From: Saprospiraceae bacterium
Lineage (GTDB): Bacteria > Bacteroidota > Bacteroidia > Chitinophagales > Saprospiraceae
NCBI GenBank assembly: GCA_022448955.1
Contig: JAKVCU010000055.1
Location: forward strand, 56,084 to 120,083
Reading direction: 5' to 3'
Length of the DNA stretch: 64,000 nt
In this document: positions 37,344 to 46,859 of the stretch, in pieces
Layout: every line of letters begins with the position of its first letter
Position numbering within the stretch: position 1 is the first letter of the stretch
Made by a program: the position numbers and the translations under genes
The notes under the pieces: model-generated
Databases searched by the model: none
What the model was told of the DNA's origin: nothing
What the model saw: only the letters and a program-made list of their open reading frames with translations

Positions 37344-37943
37344 TTAATTCATATACGCTTCCTCAGCTGCATATTGCAGCTCAGGTAGAATTTGATCTGG
37401 TGTTTTATAACCGGGAGAAACGCGGATACTTTCTAGTTTTTCCGTCAAGTACACTACGCTGGGGTAGGACAAACGGCCATTTAGTAAGGCATAGGCCAAA
37501 GTATTCACTCCTCTACGGCCACCATTCACCCATTCATAAGTTTTTCCATTCACAGTGATGGCTTCTTTTTGCTCTGCATCAAACTTTACAGGATAAAAGT
37601 GCTCATTTAAATAATCGGCTACTTTAGGATCAGTGAAGGTGTTTTTATCCATTACTTTACACCAGCCACACCAATCCGTGTACACATCCACAAAGAATTT
37701 CTTAGGTTCTTTTTCATTCGCTTTTAGAGCATCCTCCATAGTATACCATTTTACGAGCTTTTTGGTGTTCTTAGCAGCTACTTGTTGAGGGGCCGCTTGT
37801 GCAGCAGCTCTTGGTTGTACCGCCTTTTGCGTAACTGGAATTTCGGTAGTTGCTTGGTCGGTAGAAGGTTCCGAATTATTTTGGCAAGAGCTATTCATAC
37901 TTAACAATAGAGAGAAAAACAAAAGATTCATTAATATCTTCAT
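37344..37943 (-). CDS. Thioredoxin-family lipoprotein
   Basis: 199 residues with a lipoprotein signal (LSMNSSC, Cys about 20) and an Ala/Gln-rich linker. The thioredoxin-like domain (about 68-195) has FFVDVYTDWCGWCKVMD with a CGWC active site, FTDPKVADYLNEHFYPVKFDAEQ, and a cis-Pro region LSYPSVVYL. The pattern is that of Thioredoxin_7/DUF255-like disulfide reductases. Anchored in the envelope, it probably reduces or protects exported proteins. Monocistronic. Confidence 0.9.
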   Translation of the reverse strand: MKILMNLLFFSLLLSMNSSCQNNSEPSTDQATTEIPVTQKAVQPRAAAQAAPQQVAAKNTKKLVKWYTMEDALKANEKEPKKFFVDVYTDWCGWCKVMDKNTFTDPKVADYLNEHFYPVKFDAEQKEAITVNGKTYEWVNGGRRGVNTLAYALLNGRLSYPSVVYLTEKLESIRVSPGYKTPDQILPELQYAAEEAYMN

Positions 37944-38091
37944 GGTTTTGATTTTTGATGTCTACTGCCCAACAATTAGACAGTTTCAACGAATAAAAGA
38001 ATACGACAAAACTATATATCTAAACAGAATAAAACCGCTTTACAAAGGACAATTAAAGCATAAAAAAAGGACTACAACTAGGTCTAGCACC

Positions 38092-39150
38092 CTAATATTC
38101 CTGTTTTTTGGCCATTTCTGCTGCTTCGCGACGGTTATTCACTTCTAGTTTTTGATAAATTTTATTCAAGTGGCTTTTCACCGTACTTAAACTGATAAAT
38201 AACTCTCCGGCTATTTCTTTATTGGATTTACCCAATTCCACTAGTTTCAAAATCTCTAATTCTTTATTAGTCAATTTTCGGGTCTGCTGAGTAGTAGTAT
38301 TTTCCTGTGCCTGCCATTCCAGCAATAGCTGTTGTTGTTTTCGAATTTGCCAAAACTGAATCACTAAGCCCATACTAAGCAAACTAATTAGCAGATATCC
38401 CCATAAAGGCATTTGTTGAATGGGCTCCCCTTGATAAAACTGTAGTTTTCGAATGTACTGATTGGTGTATGTAGAATAGGCCAGTTCTTCCTCTAGCCTT
38501 TCGGCAAATGAGAAATAAAAGTCTTTATCCTTTTCATAAAAAGAATCAAAGTCTGTATTCACTGCTGCTGCTAAAGCCACTAAAGGATAAGAACAAGTAT
38601 CCATAAATTGCTTTAAATCTTCCTGTAGGCGCTCTTCAGAAAGTTTTAAGGCAGTAGGAAAACGAAATTTATAAAACTCAAAACTAGGATAGACCATTTT
38701 TGCCAAGGAGCGAAGAGATTCATTCTGGGCACTATTTAATACTCTATAGTTTCCAAAAGGAGAGATATAGTTGGAATCTACTTTGACTTCTACTATAGAG
38801 TTATTATTCAATATCAGATGAATAAAATTGTGATCATCTCCTCCGACATACAAACAAGCATCATAGTCAGAATTTTGTTCCTTCATTAAATACAGTCTGT
38901 AGAAACGATCATCTTCTGGGAGGTTATTCCCTTCAAAGGAAAAGTAGCCTTCTTTATTTACTGCAGCCACACTGATGACCAGTTCTGCACTAGCCCGATA
39001 ATAATCGCCCAGCTTCTCCACGGCTGCCATAAATACCTTTGGTTGCCACTCCTCCCCCAAATTCACTCGACCTTTGATAGCATAAGCGGCATGTAATTCA
39101 TGACCGATAAAACAATATGCGATAGAAAGAAATAAATAATAATATCTCAT
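38092..39150 (-). CDS. Membrane-anchored LuxR-type transcriptional regulator
   Basis: 352 residues from ATG 39150 (MRYYYLFLSIAYCFIGHELHA). A longer frame to 39189 would start inside the terminator of the upstream gene, so it is rejected. A signal-type N-terminus leads to a DUF4369-like beta domain (KGRVNLGEEW..EGYFSFEGNNLPEDDRFYRLYLM). A helical part and one membrane helix (PLWGYLLISLLSMGLVIQFW) follow, then a short coiled segment and a LuxR helix-turn-helix (LTNKELEILKLVELGKSNKEIAGELFISLSTVKSHLNKIYQKL). It would sense a periplasmic signal and act on DNA from the membrane. No partner kinase is nearby. Confidence 0.88.
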   Translation of the reverse strand: MRYYYLFLSIAYCFIGHELHAAYAIKGRVNLGEEWQPKVFMAAVEKLGDYYRASAELVISVAAVNKEGYFSFEGNNLPEDDRFYRLYLMKEQNSDYDACLYVGGDDHNFIHLILNNNSIVEVKVDSNYISPFGNYRVLNSAQNESLRSLAKMVYPSFEFYKFRFPTALKLSEERLQEDLKQFMDTCSYPLVALAAAVNTDFDSFYEKDKDFYFSFAERLEEELAYSTYTNQYIRKLQFYQGEPIQQMPLWGYLLISLLSMGLVIQFWQIRKQQQLLLEWQAQENTTTQQTRKLTNKELEILKLVELGKSNKEIAGELFISLSTVKSHLNKIYQKLEVNNRREAAEMAKKQEY

Positions 39151-39157
39151 GTTCCAA

Positions 39158-39198
39158 AAATAAAAAAGACAGATAACAATATTTGTCATCTGTCTTTT
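39158..39198 (-). terminator. Rho-independent terminator of the coiled-coil gene
   Basis: Stem AAAAGACAGATAACAA paired with TTGTCATCTGTCTTTT (one mismatch) and loop TAT; the minus strand reads into a TTTTTT tract. It sits between the coiled-coil gene stop (39222) and the LuxR gene start (39150). Confidence 0.8.
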
Positions 39199-39221
39199 AG
39201 GGAAAAGTTAAAAAAGATAAT

Positions 39222-42200
39222 CTATCCTTTATTCACATCTCCTTTCTTTTTATCAATTTCGTTTTGTAGCCTTTTCAGCTCCTCTTCTGCATTTTTCAGC
39301 TTGGTATTAATATCCCTTAAAGCTTTTTCTTTTGCGGCAGTCTCCCGTTTTTTCTCTTCGATTTTTTGTTGTTCTTTCTGTACTAAGCTTTCGCTTTCTT
39401 GTTTTGCTTGAGCAACTTGTGCGGCATAATCTTTTTTAGCTATTTCTAACCTTGCTCTTTCATCAGCTATTTTGGCGGCAACATCTTTTTTAACCTGAGT
39501 GACCTGTTCTTTTGCATCTTGGCGAGATGTATAAATGGCTTCAGAAGATTCTTTGCGAACCTTATTGACCTCTTCTAAAGATTGTTTGCGAGCCGTTTCT
39601 GCATCTGCAGCATATTTTGCTTTCAGATCAGCGGTTTCTTTTCTTAGCTGTGCAAGGTCGAGGTCTTCTTGTTTTTTGATGGCAGCAATCTGCTGTTTAG
39701 ATTTACGCTCGGATGCTGCTACACTATTGATCAATTCTTGTTTACGAATTTTAGCCTCTGCTTGAGCTTGAGAAATAGCTTCTGCTGATTCCTTTTTAGA
39801 AGCAGCTACTGATGAGGCAGCTTCTTCTTTTGCTTTTGCAATGGCGATAGTTGATTCTTCTTTTGCTTGTAAAGTCGCTAAAGAGAGAGCTTCTTTTTCC
39901 TTTGCTGTATTCTCTCTTAGCGTTTGCAACTCTTTTGCTGTTCTTTCCTGAAGTGTAGAAGTTTCTAGTGCGGCTCTTTCTTTCATAGCAGCTAGATCAT
40001 TGGCTACCGCTTCTTTTTGCTTTGCCGCACTTTCTCTAGCCGTTCGAATCTTTTCGGCTTCTTCTTGTTGGATAGTCGAAATTTTTTCAGCGGATACTTT
40101 CCTAGCTTCTGCGATGCCATTAGCGGATTCTTGTTTGGCAAGTGCCTCCTGCTCCTTGGCTTTCGCAATTTCTTTAGCTGCATTTTCACGAGCCAATGTA
40201 ATTTCGCGAGCGGCTCTTTCTTTTGCATCCGTAACTTCTTCTGCAGTTACATTTTTTAATGCTGCTTCTTTTTCTTTTGCCGCAGCAATGGCCGTTGCAG
40301 CTTCTGCTTGAATTTGCTTGATACGATCTTCAGCCGTTTTCTGAGCGGACATTACTTCTTTTGCGTAATCATCCTTTGCTTTGCTAGCACCTCCTTGGGC
40401 AGTTTTCACTTCTTGAGCTGCTAGTTTTTGGGCCTCCTCAATTTCTGCTGTAGCTTTGGCTTTAGCTGCTTGTACTTCAGCTGCAGATTCAGCTTTTGCC
40501 ATTTCTTCTCGTGCTTTGGCTTCCTTGATATTTTTTGCTACTTCTTCTTGAATTTTTGCAATTTCATCTGTAGCTCGTTTTTTAGCCGCTTTAATATCTT
40601 CAGCAATTTTTGCTTTTTCTTGATCTGCATTAGTACGAGCAATAGAAATTTTATTAGCCTCTTCCTCATTAATCTGCTTGATAGTTAATGCTGCCTTTGC
40701 TCTTGCCTCTTTAATTTCTTTTTCAGAATTGGCTTTCGCTTCGGCCACTTCTTGCTTAGAAAGGCTAATTTCTTCTGATGCTTTTTGCCGAGCATCAGAG
40801 ACAGAAGTAGCAATTTGTTCTTTCTCCCTAGCTGCACTTTCTCTCATCTCCCCTACCTCTGCAGCTAATTGCTCAGAAATTTGAGATTTTTGCTCTGCTG
40901 CTTTTCTACGGGCCTCCGCTACTTCGTAGGCAGCTGTTTCTTTTTCAGCAACTGCATTTTCACGGACTCTTGCGATTTCAGCAGCTGTTTGTTCTTGGAC
41001 TTGAAGAATTTGCTCGGAAGCAGTTTTCTTGGTCGAGACGACCTCTTCTGCAGTTCTGTTTTGCTCCTTTGCTGCTTGTTCGCGAGCCGTTTTAATACTC
41101 ACTGACATTTCCTGACGAATACGAGCAATTTCGTTTTGTGCATTTTCCTTAGCAGATGAAATTTCATCTGTATATTCTAGCTTCGCTAATTTTAATTTCT
41201 CTTGTGATTCTTTTATTTGAGTTGCAGCTTTTTGCCGAGCATCCGCTACTTCTTGAGCGGCAGCTAATTTGGCGGCTTCAATCTCTTTATTGGCTCTTTG
41301 GCGAGCTTGGATTACCTCTATCTTGATTTTTTCCAATTGAGACTCTGCGCTTTGTGTGGCATCTTCAATTTGCTCGGCTAAATCTGTACGAATTTTTTCG
41401 ATCTCTACCTGTGCTTTTTTTCTTTCAGCAACGACCTCATCTGCAGCTATTTGTTTATCTTTTGCTGCACGCTCTTCAATGCTTGCTACTTCTTGTACTA
41501 GCTTTCGCTTAATATCATTCGCTTTTTGCTTTTCTGCACGGATTTCAGCTCTCAAACGCGCTTTGGTTTCTACTAATTCTTGACGTAGGTCATCTGCTTC
41601 TCTATCATTAATAGGAGCTGCCTTGCCCGAACTAGAGCCTGAAGAAGAATTGTTCGTTTTACTACTGCCACTGCTTGAAGAACTTGAGGAACTTGGCTTA
41701 TCAGCATACGTTATTTTTGAATCGCTACTACTTTTTGCTTTGTCTAACTTAGGACGAGCAGTAAGGTCATTGCCAACCAATGCTACATTATTGATCTTGC
41801 TCTGGTCAAGCGTCTCCATGAAACAGGCAGCCATTTGACGAAACTCATTTTGACGGTTCGCATTAAATGTAAACTTTCGCATTTGATTACTTGAATTGTT
41901 CTTGATATACATGGTCGTAATCTGCGAACGTTCAAACCATTCCATTGCCACAATATCCAGCTGCAAAATATTCTGATAGACAGGTGTACCTTTTTCTTTC
42001 ACCATCTCGCCCATTTCTACAAAGCGATAACTCTTTCTATTCTTATTTGAATCCATGAAGATGATTTCATCTTCAATATTAAATTCTACACCAGCTTTGG
42101 AATAAACTTTTGCCGTTACTCCTTTACTGTTAGTTAGAAATTCCAGAGAATAAGAGTAGTTACCCCTTACAACCATCGTTTTGGAAATTGTCCGGACCAT

Positions 42201-42317
42201 ATGCGTACCATCAATAATTCGATCCTCGATAATGGTTGATGTACAACCTTGGCCATAAGATTGAAAAGGAAGGCAAAATAGCCCCATGAAGGTCAAATAA
42301 TACAGCAAATATTTCAT
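39222..42317 (-). CDS. Secreted or envelope protein with very long Ala/Glu/Lys-rich coiled coil
   Basis: 1031 residues from ATG 42317 (MKYLLYYLTFMGLFCLPFQSYGQ, a signal peptide). The longer frame from 42398 has no signal and is less likely. A compact beta-rich domain (about 24-190) is followed by a Ser-rich linker (about 196-232) and then about 780 residues of nearly uninterrupted helix. That helix is built of variations on AKExAAxEIAxARExA with almost no Pro, Gly or aromatic residues. The predicted coil would be more than 100 nm long. It ends in NEIDKKKGDVNKG. No family is recognised; possible roles are a periplasmic spacer, a surface fibre or a filament. The 274 bp upstream hold no gene. 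Confidence 0.8.
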   Translation of the reverse strand: MKYLLYYLTFMGLFCLPFQSYGQGCTSTIIEDRIIDGTHMVRTISKTMVVRGNYSYSLEFLTNSKGVTAKVYSKAGVEFNIEDEIIFMDSNKNRKSYRFVEMGEMVKEKGTPVYQNILQLDIVAMEWFERSQITTMYIKNNSSNQMRKFTFNANRQNEFRQMAACFMETLDQSKINNVALVGNDLTARPKLDKAKSSSDSKITYADKPSSSSSSSSGSSKTNNSSSGSSSGKAAPINDREADDLRQELVETKARLRAEIRAEKQKANDIKRKLVQEVASIEERAAKDKQIAADEVVAERKKAQVEIEKIRTDLAEQIEDATQSAESQLEKIKIEVIQARQRANKEIEAAKLAAAQEVADARQKAATQIKESQEKLKLAKLEYTDEISSAKENAQNEIARIRQEMSVSIKTAREQAAKEQNRTAEEVVSTKKTASEQILQVQEQTAAEIARVRENAVAEKETAAYEVAEARRKAAEQKSQISEQLAAEVGEMRESAAREKEQIATSVSDARQKASEEISLSKQEVAEAKANSEKEIKEARAKAALTIKQINEEEANKISIARTNADQEKAKIAEDIKAAKKRATDEIAKIQEEVAKNIKEAKAREEMAKAESAAEVQAAKAKATAEIEEAQKLAAQEVKTAQGGASKAKDDYAKEVMSAQKTAEDRIKQIQAEAATAIAAAKEKEAALKNVTAEEVTDAKERAAREITLARENAAKEIAKAKEQEALAKQESANGIAEARKVSAEKISTIQQEEAEKIRTARESAAKQKEAVANDLAAMKERAALETSTLQERTAKELQTLRENTAKEKEALSLATLQAKEESTIAIAKAKEEAASSVAASKKESAEAISQAQAEAKIRKQELINSVAASERKSKQQIAAIKKQEDLDLAQLRKETADLKAKYAADAETARKQSLEEVNKVRKESSEAIYTSRQDAKEQVTQVKKDVAAKIADERARLEIAKKDYAAQVAQAKQESESLVQKEQQKIEEKKRETAAKEKALRDINTKLKNAEEELKRLQNEIDKKKGDVNKG

Positions 42318-42591
42318 AGCGGACTGTTTTTGAAATAGTAAGATAACGTTTTTCGATGTTAATTGAAATGTTCGATTCATTATATCGTTATATGACAAAA
42401 AAATTGGGTATTTAAACTTATAAAAATTTTAATTTGGTTAACTATCCTACCAAATTATGATGTCCTATTGTTCCAAAGTTGCCATTATTCATAAACAAAA
42501 TAGAGGGGATGAGCCATCTAAAGAGCAACGGACGCTCTAATCTTTCCACCCAAATCGTATCTCACCTACCCTAACGAATAAAAAGTCGGGT

Positions 42592-43524
42592 TTAGCGTGT
42601 TGCAGCAAGAAGATATAATACAGCCATTCGGACTGCAACACCATTTTCCACCTGTTGAAGAATAATTGAATGTTCCGAGTCTGCCACATCACTAGTGATT
42701 TCTACACCTCGATTAATTGGGCCTGGGTGCATCACTACAATCCTTTTATCTAATTGATCCAAAAGATCTTTATTGATCCCAAAATACTTAGAATACTCCC
42801 GTAAAGAGGGAATATATTTGATATCCTGCCTCTCCAGTTGAATCCTCAATATATTTGCAACGTCACACCATCTTAAAGTATCTAATACACTATATGAAAC
42901 CTCAACACCCAACTGATTGATGTATTTAGGAATTAAGGTAGGCGGTCCACAAACACGAACTTTTGCCCCTAGACGCTGTAGACAAAAAATATTACTCAAA
43001 GCTACTCTAGAGTGCAAAATATCTCCAAAAATAGCCACTTTCTTTCCCGTTAAATCTCCAATTGCCTCTTGCATCGAAAAAGCATCTAAAAGAGCTTGCG
43101 TAGGATGTTCGTGCGTACCATCGCCTGCATTAATGATGTTAGCATCGATATGTTGAGAAAGAAAATGATGAGCACCAGGAGCTGGATGACGCATCACCAC
43201 CATATCTACCTTCATGGATAGAATATTGTTTACGGTATCTAAGAGCGTCTCTCCCTTTTTAACCGAAGAGGAAGAAGCAGAAAAATTGACTACATCTGCC
43301 GAAAGGCGCTTTTCCGCTAATTCAAAAGAAATTCTTGTCCGAGTAGAATTTTCAAAAAATAGATTAGCAATCGTTACATCTCTCAGAGAAGGAACCTTTT
43401 TTACGGGCCGATTCAACACCTCTTTGAATGTTTGAGCCGTATCAAATATTAGATGAATATCCTCTGCTGTTAGATATTTTATCCCAAGAACATGTTTTGT
43501 GCTTAGCTGTTGAACTGTTGCCAT
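42592..43524 (-). CDS. pyrB: Aspartate carbamoyltransferase catalytic subunit
   Basis: 310 residues, normal for PyrB. The carbamoyl-phosphate motif ENSTRTRISFE (about 58-68) is followed by ASSSSVKKGETLLDT, the MRHPAPGAH and GDGTHEHPTQALLD motifs, GDILHSRVALSN and a C-terminal MHPGPINRGVEI. The enzyme makes carbamoyl-aspartate, the committed step of pyrimidine synthesis. No regulatory pyrI gene is adjacent. pyrR is upstream on the same strand with a 183-nt gap, so the pair may be co-transcribed and controlled by PyrR. Confidence 0.96.
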   Translation of the reverse strand: MATVQQLSTKHVLGIKYLTAEDIHLIFDTAQTFKEVLNRPVKKVPSLRDVTIANLFFENSTRTRISFELAEKRLSADVVNFSASSSSVKKGETLLDTVNNILSMKVDMVVMRHPAPGAHHFLSQHIDANIINAGDGTHEHPTQALLDAFSMQEAIGDLTGKKVAIFGDILHSRVALSNIFCLQRLGAKVRVCGPPTLIPKYINQLGVEVSYSVLDTLRWCDVANILRIQLERQDIKYIPSLREYSKYFGINKDLLDQLDKRIVVMHPGPINRGVEITSDVADSEHSIILQQVENGVAVRMAVLYLLAATR

Positions 43525-43707
43525 CCCAACTTTTTATTTTTCCGTAGCCTATTAAACCTGTTTGACCGGCCTCTCCAATATCTGCAAGCTGAAAACACTA
43601 TTCTAGGTTTTGTTTGAAACCTTCTTTACCTTATCCAGAAGATTTTTGCTTCAGTTAATTCAAGCCTAGTCGAACAAATCTATTATAAAAAAAATGAAGC
43701 AGGACCT

Positions 43708-44286
43708 TTATTTTGGTTGCTTCATACCTATCATACTCTTTTCATCAAACAACAATATTTGATCCTCCCCTTCTCTGTCTTCCCACTCCACTTTTACATA
43801 GGCCTTATCCAGTGCGTCAACGGTGATGCCTATATAATCGGATTGAATTGGCAGATGCCTATTAAACCTTCGATCTACTAGTGCCAGTAACTCGACCTGT
43901 TGAGGACGACCATAATGATTCAGTGCTGTCAAAGCAGACTGCACTGTACGACCGGTGTATAGCACATCATCCACTAAAATGACTTTTTTATCCTCCACAA
44001 TAAAATCCATTTTGGTCTCATTAGCAGTAAGTGGCTTAGAACGAGTTCTAAAGTCATCTCGATAGAAGGTAATATCCAACAATCCATAATCTATATGAAT
44101 TGGACCCAATAACTCCTTCAATCGGTTGAAAATACGTTTAGAGAGGTGGATACCTCTTGGTTGGAGGCCTATGATACAGGTATTGTGGAAATGGTCATGC
44201 CTTTCAATCAGCTGATGGGTCAGCCTTTCGAGTGTTAATGCAAAACGCTTTTTACTAATAATGATTCGACCATTTTCCATAGACAT
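43708..44286 (-). CDS. pyrR: PyrR bifunctional regulator / uracil phosphoribosyltransferase
   Basis: 192 residues with a type I phosphoribosyltransferase fold and PRPP loop VILVDDVLYTGRTVQSAL, preceded by the PyrR hallmark GLLDITFYRDDFR and the THNTCIIGLQPRGIHL-like first strand (IIGLQPRGIHLSKRI). In Gram-positives PyrR binds pyr mRNA to cause attenuation; in Bacteroidota this is not established. An in-frame ATG two codons downstream is possible. It is followed by pyrB. Confidence 0.93.
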   Translation of the reverse strand: MSMENGRIIISKKRFALTLERLTHQLIERHDHFHNTCIIGLQPRGIHLSKRIFNRLKELLGPIHIDYGLLDITFYRDDFRTRSKPLTANETKMDFIVEDKKVILVDDVLYTGRTVQSALTALNHYGRPQQVELLALVDRRFNRHLPIQSDYIGITVDALDKAYVKVEWEDREGEDQILLFDEKSMIGMKQPK

Positions 44287-44289
44287 TTA

Positions 44290-44297
44290 CAAATATA
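44290..44297 (-). promoter_or_regulatory. Candidate -7 element TATATTTG at the pyrR start
   Basis: TATATTTG on the minus strand matches TAnnTTTG and ends only three bases before the first pyrR ATG. If used, the mRNA would start at or just inside the gene, giving a leaderless message or favouring the second ATG (44278-44280). It also lies in an inverted repeat TACAAATA..TATTTGTA. No convincing -33 TTTG was found at the usual distance. Confidence 0.3.
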
Positions 44298-44394
44298 TAC
44301 TTAAAGGAGTATTTGTAGCACAAAATCAATCATTTTTTCTGATTAATCAAATCAATTCCTCATTTATAATTGTTCGAATAAAAAAATCATTTAC

Positions 44395-46746
44395 ATGAAG
44401 CGCATTTTGCTCCTTTTTTTTGCCCTATTCATCGGCCAATTCCTGCACGGACAAAACAAGTTTACCATAAGTGGCTACATCCAAGATGAGAATACGGGTG
44501 AAACACTCATTGGTGCCAATGTATTCATTAAATCTAATCAAAATATCGGGGCATTTTCAAATAATTATGGTTTCTACTCCCTTAGTATACCGGCGGGTAC
44601 TTATGATTTGGTTTTCACCTATCTAGGATACAACAATAAAGAGATACAAATAGAGCTCAGTAAGAATCAAAAGCTTAATATAAATCTTTCTGAAGGAGTG
44701 GAATTGCAAGCAGTCGTAGTTACGGCTGAAGAAGAAGATAAAAATATACAACGCACAGAAATGGGAACCATTGACCTACCGGTAGAAGGCATCAAGAAAC
44801 TCCCTGCCCTGTTTGGAGAAGTCGATATTCTCAAAAGCCTGCAACTGCTGCCAGGTGTATTGTCTTCAGGAGAAGGAAATGCTGGTTTTTATGTTCGTGG
44901 AGGTGGACCTGATCAAAACTTAGTTTTATTGGATGAAGCAGTAGTATACAATTCGGGGCATTTATTAGGTTTTTTCTCTGTTTTTAATGCAGACGCCATC
45001 AAGAACACCCTGCTAATCAAAGGTGGAATGCCCGCAAATTATGGTGGCCGACTATCCTCTGTAATAGACATACAAATGAAAGAGGGGAACGACAAAAATT
45101 ATGAAATTGAAGGTGGTATTGGTGCTGTTTCTTCAAGGCTAACTATACAAGGACCTATTCAGAAGAACAAAAGTTCATTCATCATTTCTGCTCGACGCAC
45201 CTATGCACTAGACCTTGCCCAGCCCTTTATTAAGGAGACCGATTTCGCCGGAACGAATTATTTCTTCTATGATCTGAATGCTAAATTAAACTATAAATTT
45301 TCGGATAAAGATCGATTGTTTTTAAGTACTTATTTTGGTCGTGACGTTCTGAATTTCAAGTCGAATATCAATGATTTTTCTTTTGACTTGCCTTATGGTA
45401 ACGGAACTGCTACTTTGCGTTGGAATCATGTATTTAGTGATAAGCTATTTATGAATGTATCCGCTATTTTCAATGATTATGACTTTCAATTCAAAGGTGG
45501 ACAAGCAGAATTCGAGGCTAGGCTCAAGTCAGGTGTTCGGGACTGGAATGGAAAAATCGATTTTGATTATTTCCCCAATCCTAATCACAGTTTAAAGTTC
45601 GGCGCTAATTATACTTTCCATAGGCTTACGCCAAATATTGCCACAGGAACAGATGGGACAGAGACCTTTTCGAACAACTTGGAGTCTAAGTTCGCTCATG
45701 AATCGGCCTTTTACATTCTAGATGATTATAAAATCAATAATCAATTGGCCATCAACTATGGCTTACGATTTTCTAGCTTTACTTTTTTAGGCCCTTACAC
45801 TTCTCCTTTTGATGGAAGGGTTTATGAAAGAAATGAAACCGTAAAAACTTATTATGGTGTAGAGCCTAGAGTTAGTGTAAAGTACCGTTTGAATCCTTCA
45901 TCGTCGGTGAAGGCAGGCTTCGCCTTGACCAAGCAATATATCCATTTGGTCAGTAATTCTACTAGTACACTACCTTTTGATGTTTGGGTACCTAGTACAG
46001 AAAACGTTCGGCCACAAACTAGTTTACAATACGCCTTGGGGTATTTCAAAAACTTTTCAGATAACCAGTACGAAGGCGCCGTAGAAGTTTATTACAAAGA
46101 CTTACGAGACCAAATTGACTATGGTGAAAACTTCGTCAATAATCCTGCGAATGATGTTGAACAAGAATTTGTATTTGGCAATGGCCGCGCATATGGTATC
46201 GAATTTTTCCTGAAGAAAAGGAAAGGCGACTTTAATGGTTGGATAGGGTATACTCTTTCGCGAACAGAACGAACTTTCCCAGATATTAATAAAGGAAATA
46301 CCTTCTCTGCTACCTATGATAGAACACATGACCTTTCCATTGTATTGAATTATAAATTGAATAAAAAGTGGGAATGGGGTGCCATCCTTGTGTACGGCAC
46401 AGGCAATACATTTACTCCGGTGCAAAGTCTCTACTTTATTGGTCAAGATATTGTACCCGAATATGGAATTCGTAACTCCGCTCGTATACAAGATTACCAT
46501 AGAATAGATTTATCCGCTACCTATACCCCCAAACCTAAAAGTGCCAAAGCCTTTCATACTAGTTGGACCTTTTCGATTTATAATATTTACAATCGACGCA
46601 ATCCATTTTTTATCTATTATGGTTTCAATATTGATCAAGAAACACTTTCTGCTTACGCAAATGCTTATAAGGTTTCTTTATTCCCCATTATTCCTTCTGT
46701 AAGCTGGAATTTTAAGTTAAAAGCTAGAAATAAGCTAAAGGAATAA
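44395..46746 (+). CDS. TonB-dependent receptor
   Basis: 783 residues with a signal peptide (to LHGQ, about 20). A carboxypeptidase regulatory-like domain (about 23-105: GEIGANVFIK-type strand, YGFYSLSIPAGTYDLVFTYLGY) is followed by a plug domain (about 125-230: FGEVDILKSLQLLPGVLSSGEGNAGFYVRGGGPDQNLVLLDEA) and a 22-strand-type barrel to the C-terminus. The family imports large substrates or metal complexes across the outer membrane using TonB energy. No SusD-like partner follows, so it is not a typical glycan-uptake pair. It is divergent from pyrR. Confidence 0.93.
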   Translation: MKRILLLFFALFIGQFLHGQNKFTISGYIQDENTGETLIGANVFIKSNQNIGAFSNNYGFYSLSIPAGTYDLVFTYLGYNNKEIQIELSKNQKLNINLSEGVELQAVVVTAEEEDKNIQRTEMGTIDLPVEGIKKLPALFGEVDILKSLQLLPGVLSSGEGNAGFYVRGGGPDQNLVLLDEAVVYNSGHLLGFFSVFNADAIKNTLLIKGGMPANYGGRLSSVIDIQMKEGNDKNYEIEGGIGAVSSRLTIQGPIQKNKSSFIISARRTYALDLAQPFIKETDFAGTNYFFYDLNAKLNYKFSDKDRLFLSTYFGRDVLNFKSNINDFSFDLPYGNGTATLRWNHVFSDKLFMNVSAIFNDYDFQFKGGQAEFEARLKSGVRDWNGKIDFDYFPNPNHSLKFGANYTFHRLTPNIATGTDGTETFSNNLESKFAHESAFYILDDYKINNQLAINYGLRFSSFTFLGPYTSPFDGRVYERNETVKTYYGVEPRVSVKYRLNPSSSVKAGFALTKQYIHLVSNSTSTLPFDVWVPSTENVRPQTSLQYALGYFKNFSDNQYEGAVEVYYKDLRDQIDYGENFVNNPANDVEQEFVFGNGRAYGIEFFLKKRKGDFNGWIGYTLSRTERTFPDINKGNTFSATYDRTHDLSIVLNYKLNKKWEWGAILVYGTGNTFTPVQSLYFIGQDIVPEYGIRNSARIQDYHRIDLSATYTPKPKSAKAFHTSWTFSIYNIYNRRNPFFIYYGFNIDQETLSAYANAYKVSLFPIIPSVSWNFKLKARNKLKE

Positions 46747-46859
46747 ATAAAAAATAATGATAGTGTAATAGGATAACGATTTATAACTTGCCAAAACAAG
46801 GTATTAACAGTAATTTCGTTGACATATTTAAAACTTATTGAGAAAACAAGGTATCTAAA

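Noticed and set aside
39151..39189. Longer start of the LuxR-type gene
   Set aside because: The extra codons lie in the terminator hairpin of the preceding gene, and the shorter start gives a normal signal sequence.
39535..41838. Many frames on both strands inside the coiled-coil gene
   Set aside because: They arise from the repetitive Ala/Glu/Lys codon pattern and read as Ser/Phe/Ala-rich nonsense.
43525..43707. PyrR-binding attenuator between pyrR and pyrB
   Set aside because: A GGAGAGGCC stretch weakly recalls the PyrR-binding loop, but no anti-terminator/terminator pair or T-tract is visible.
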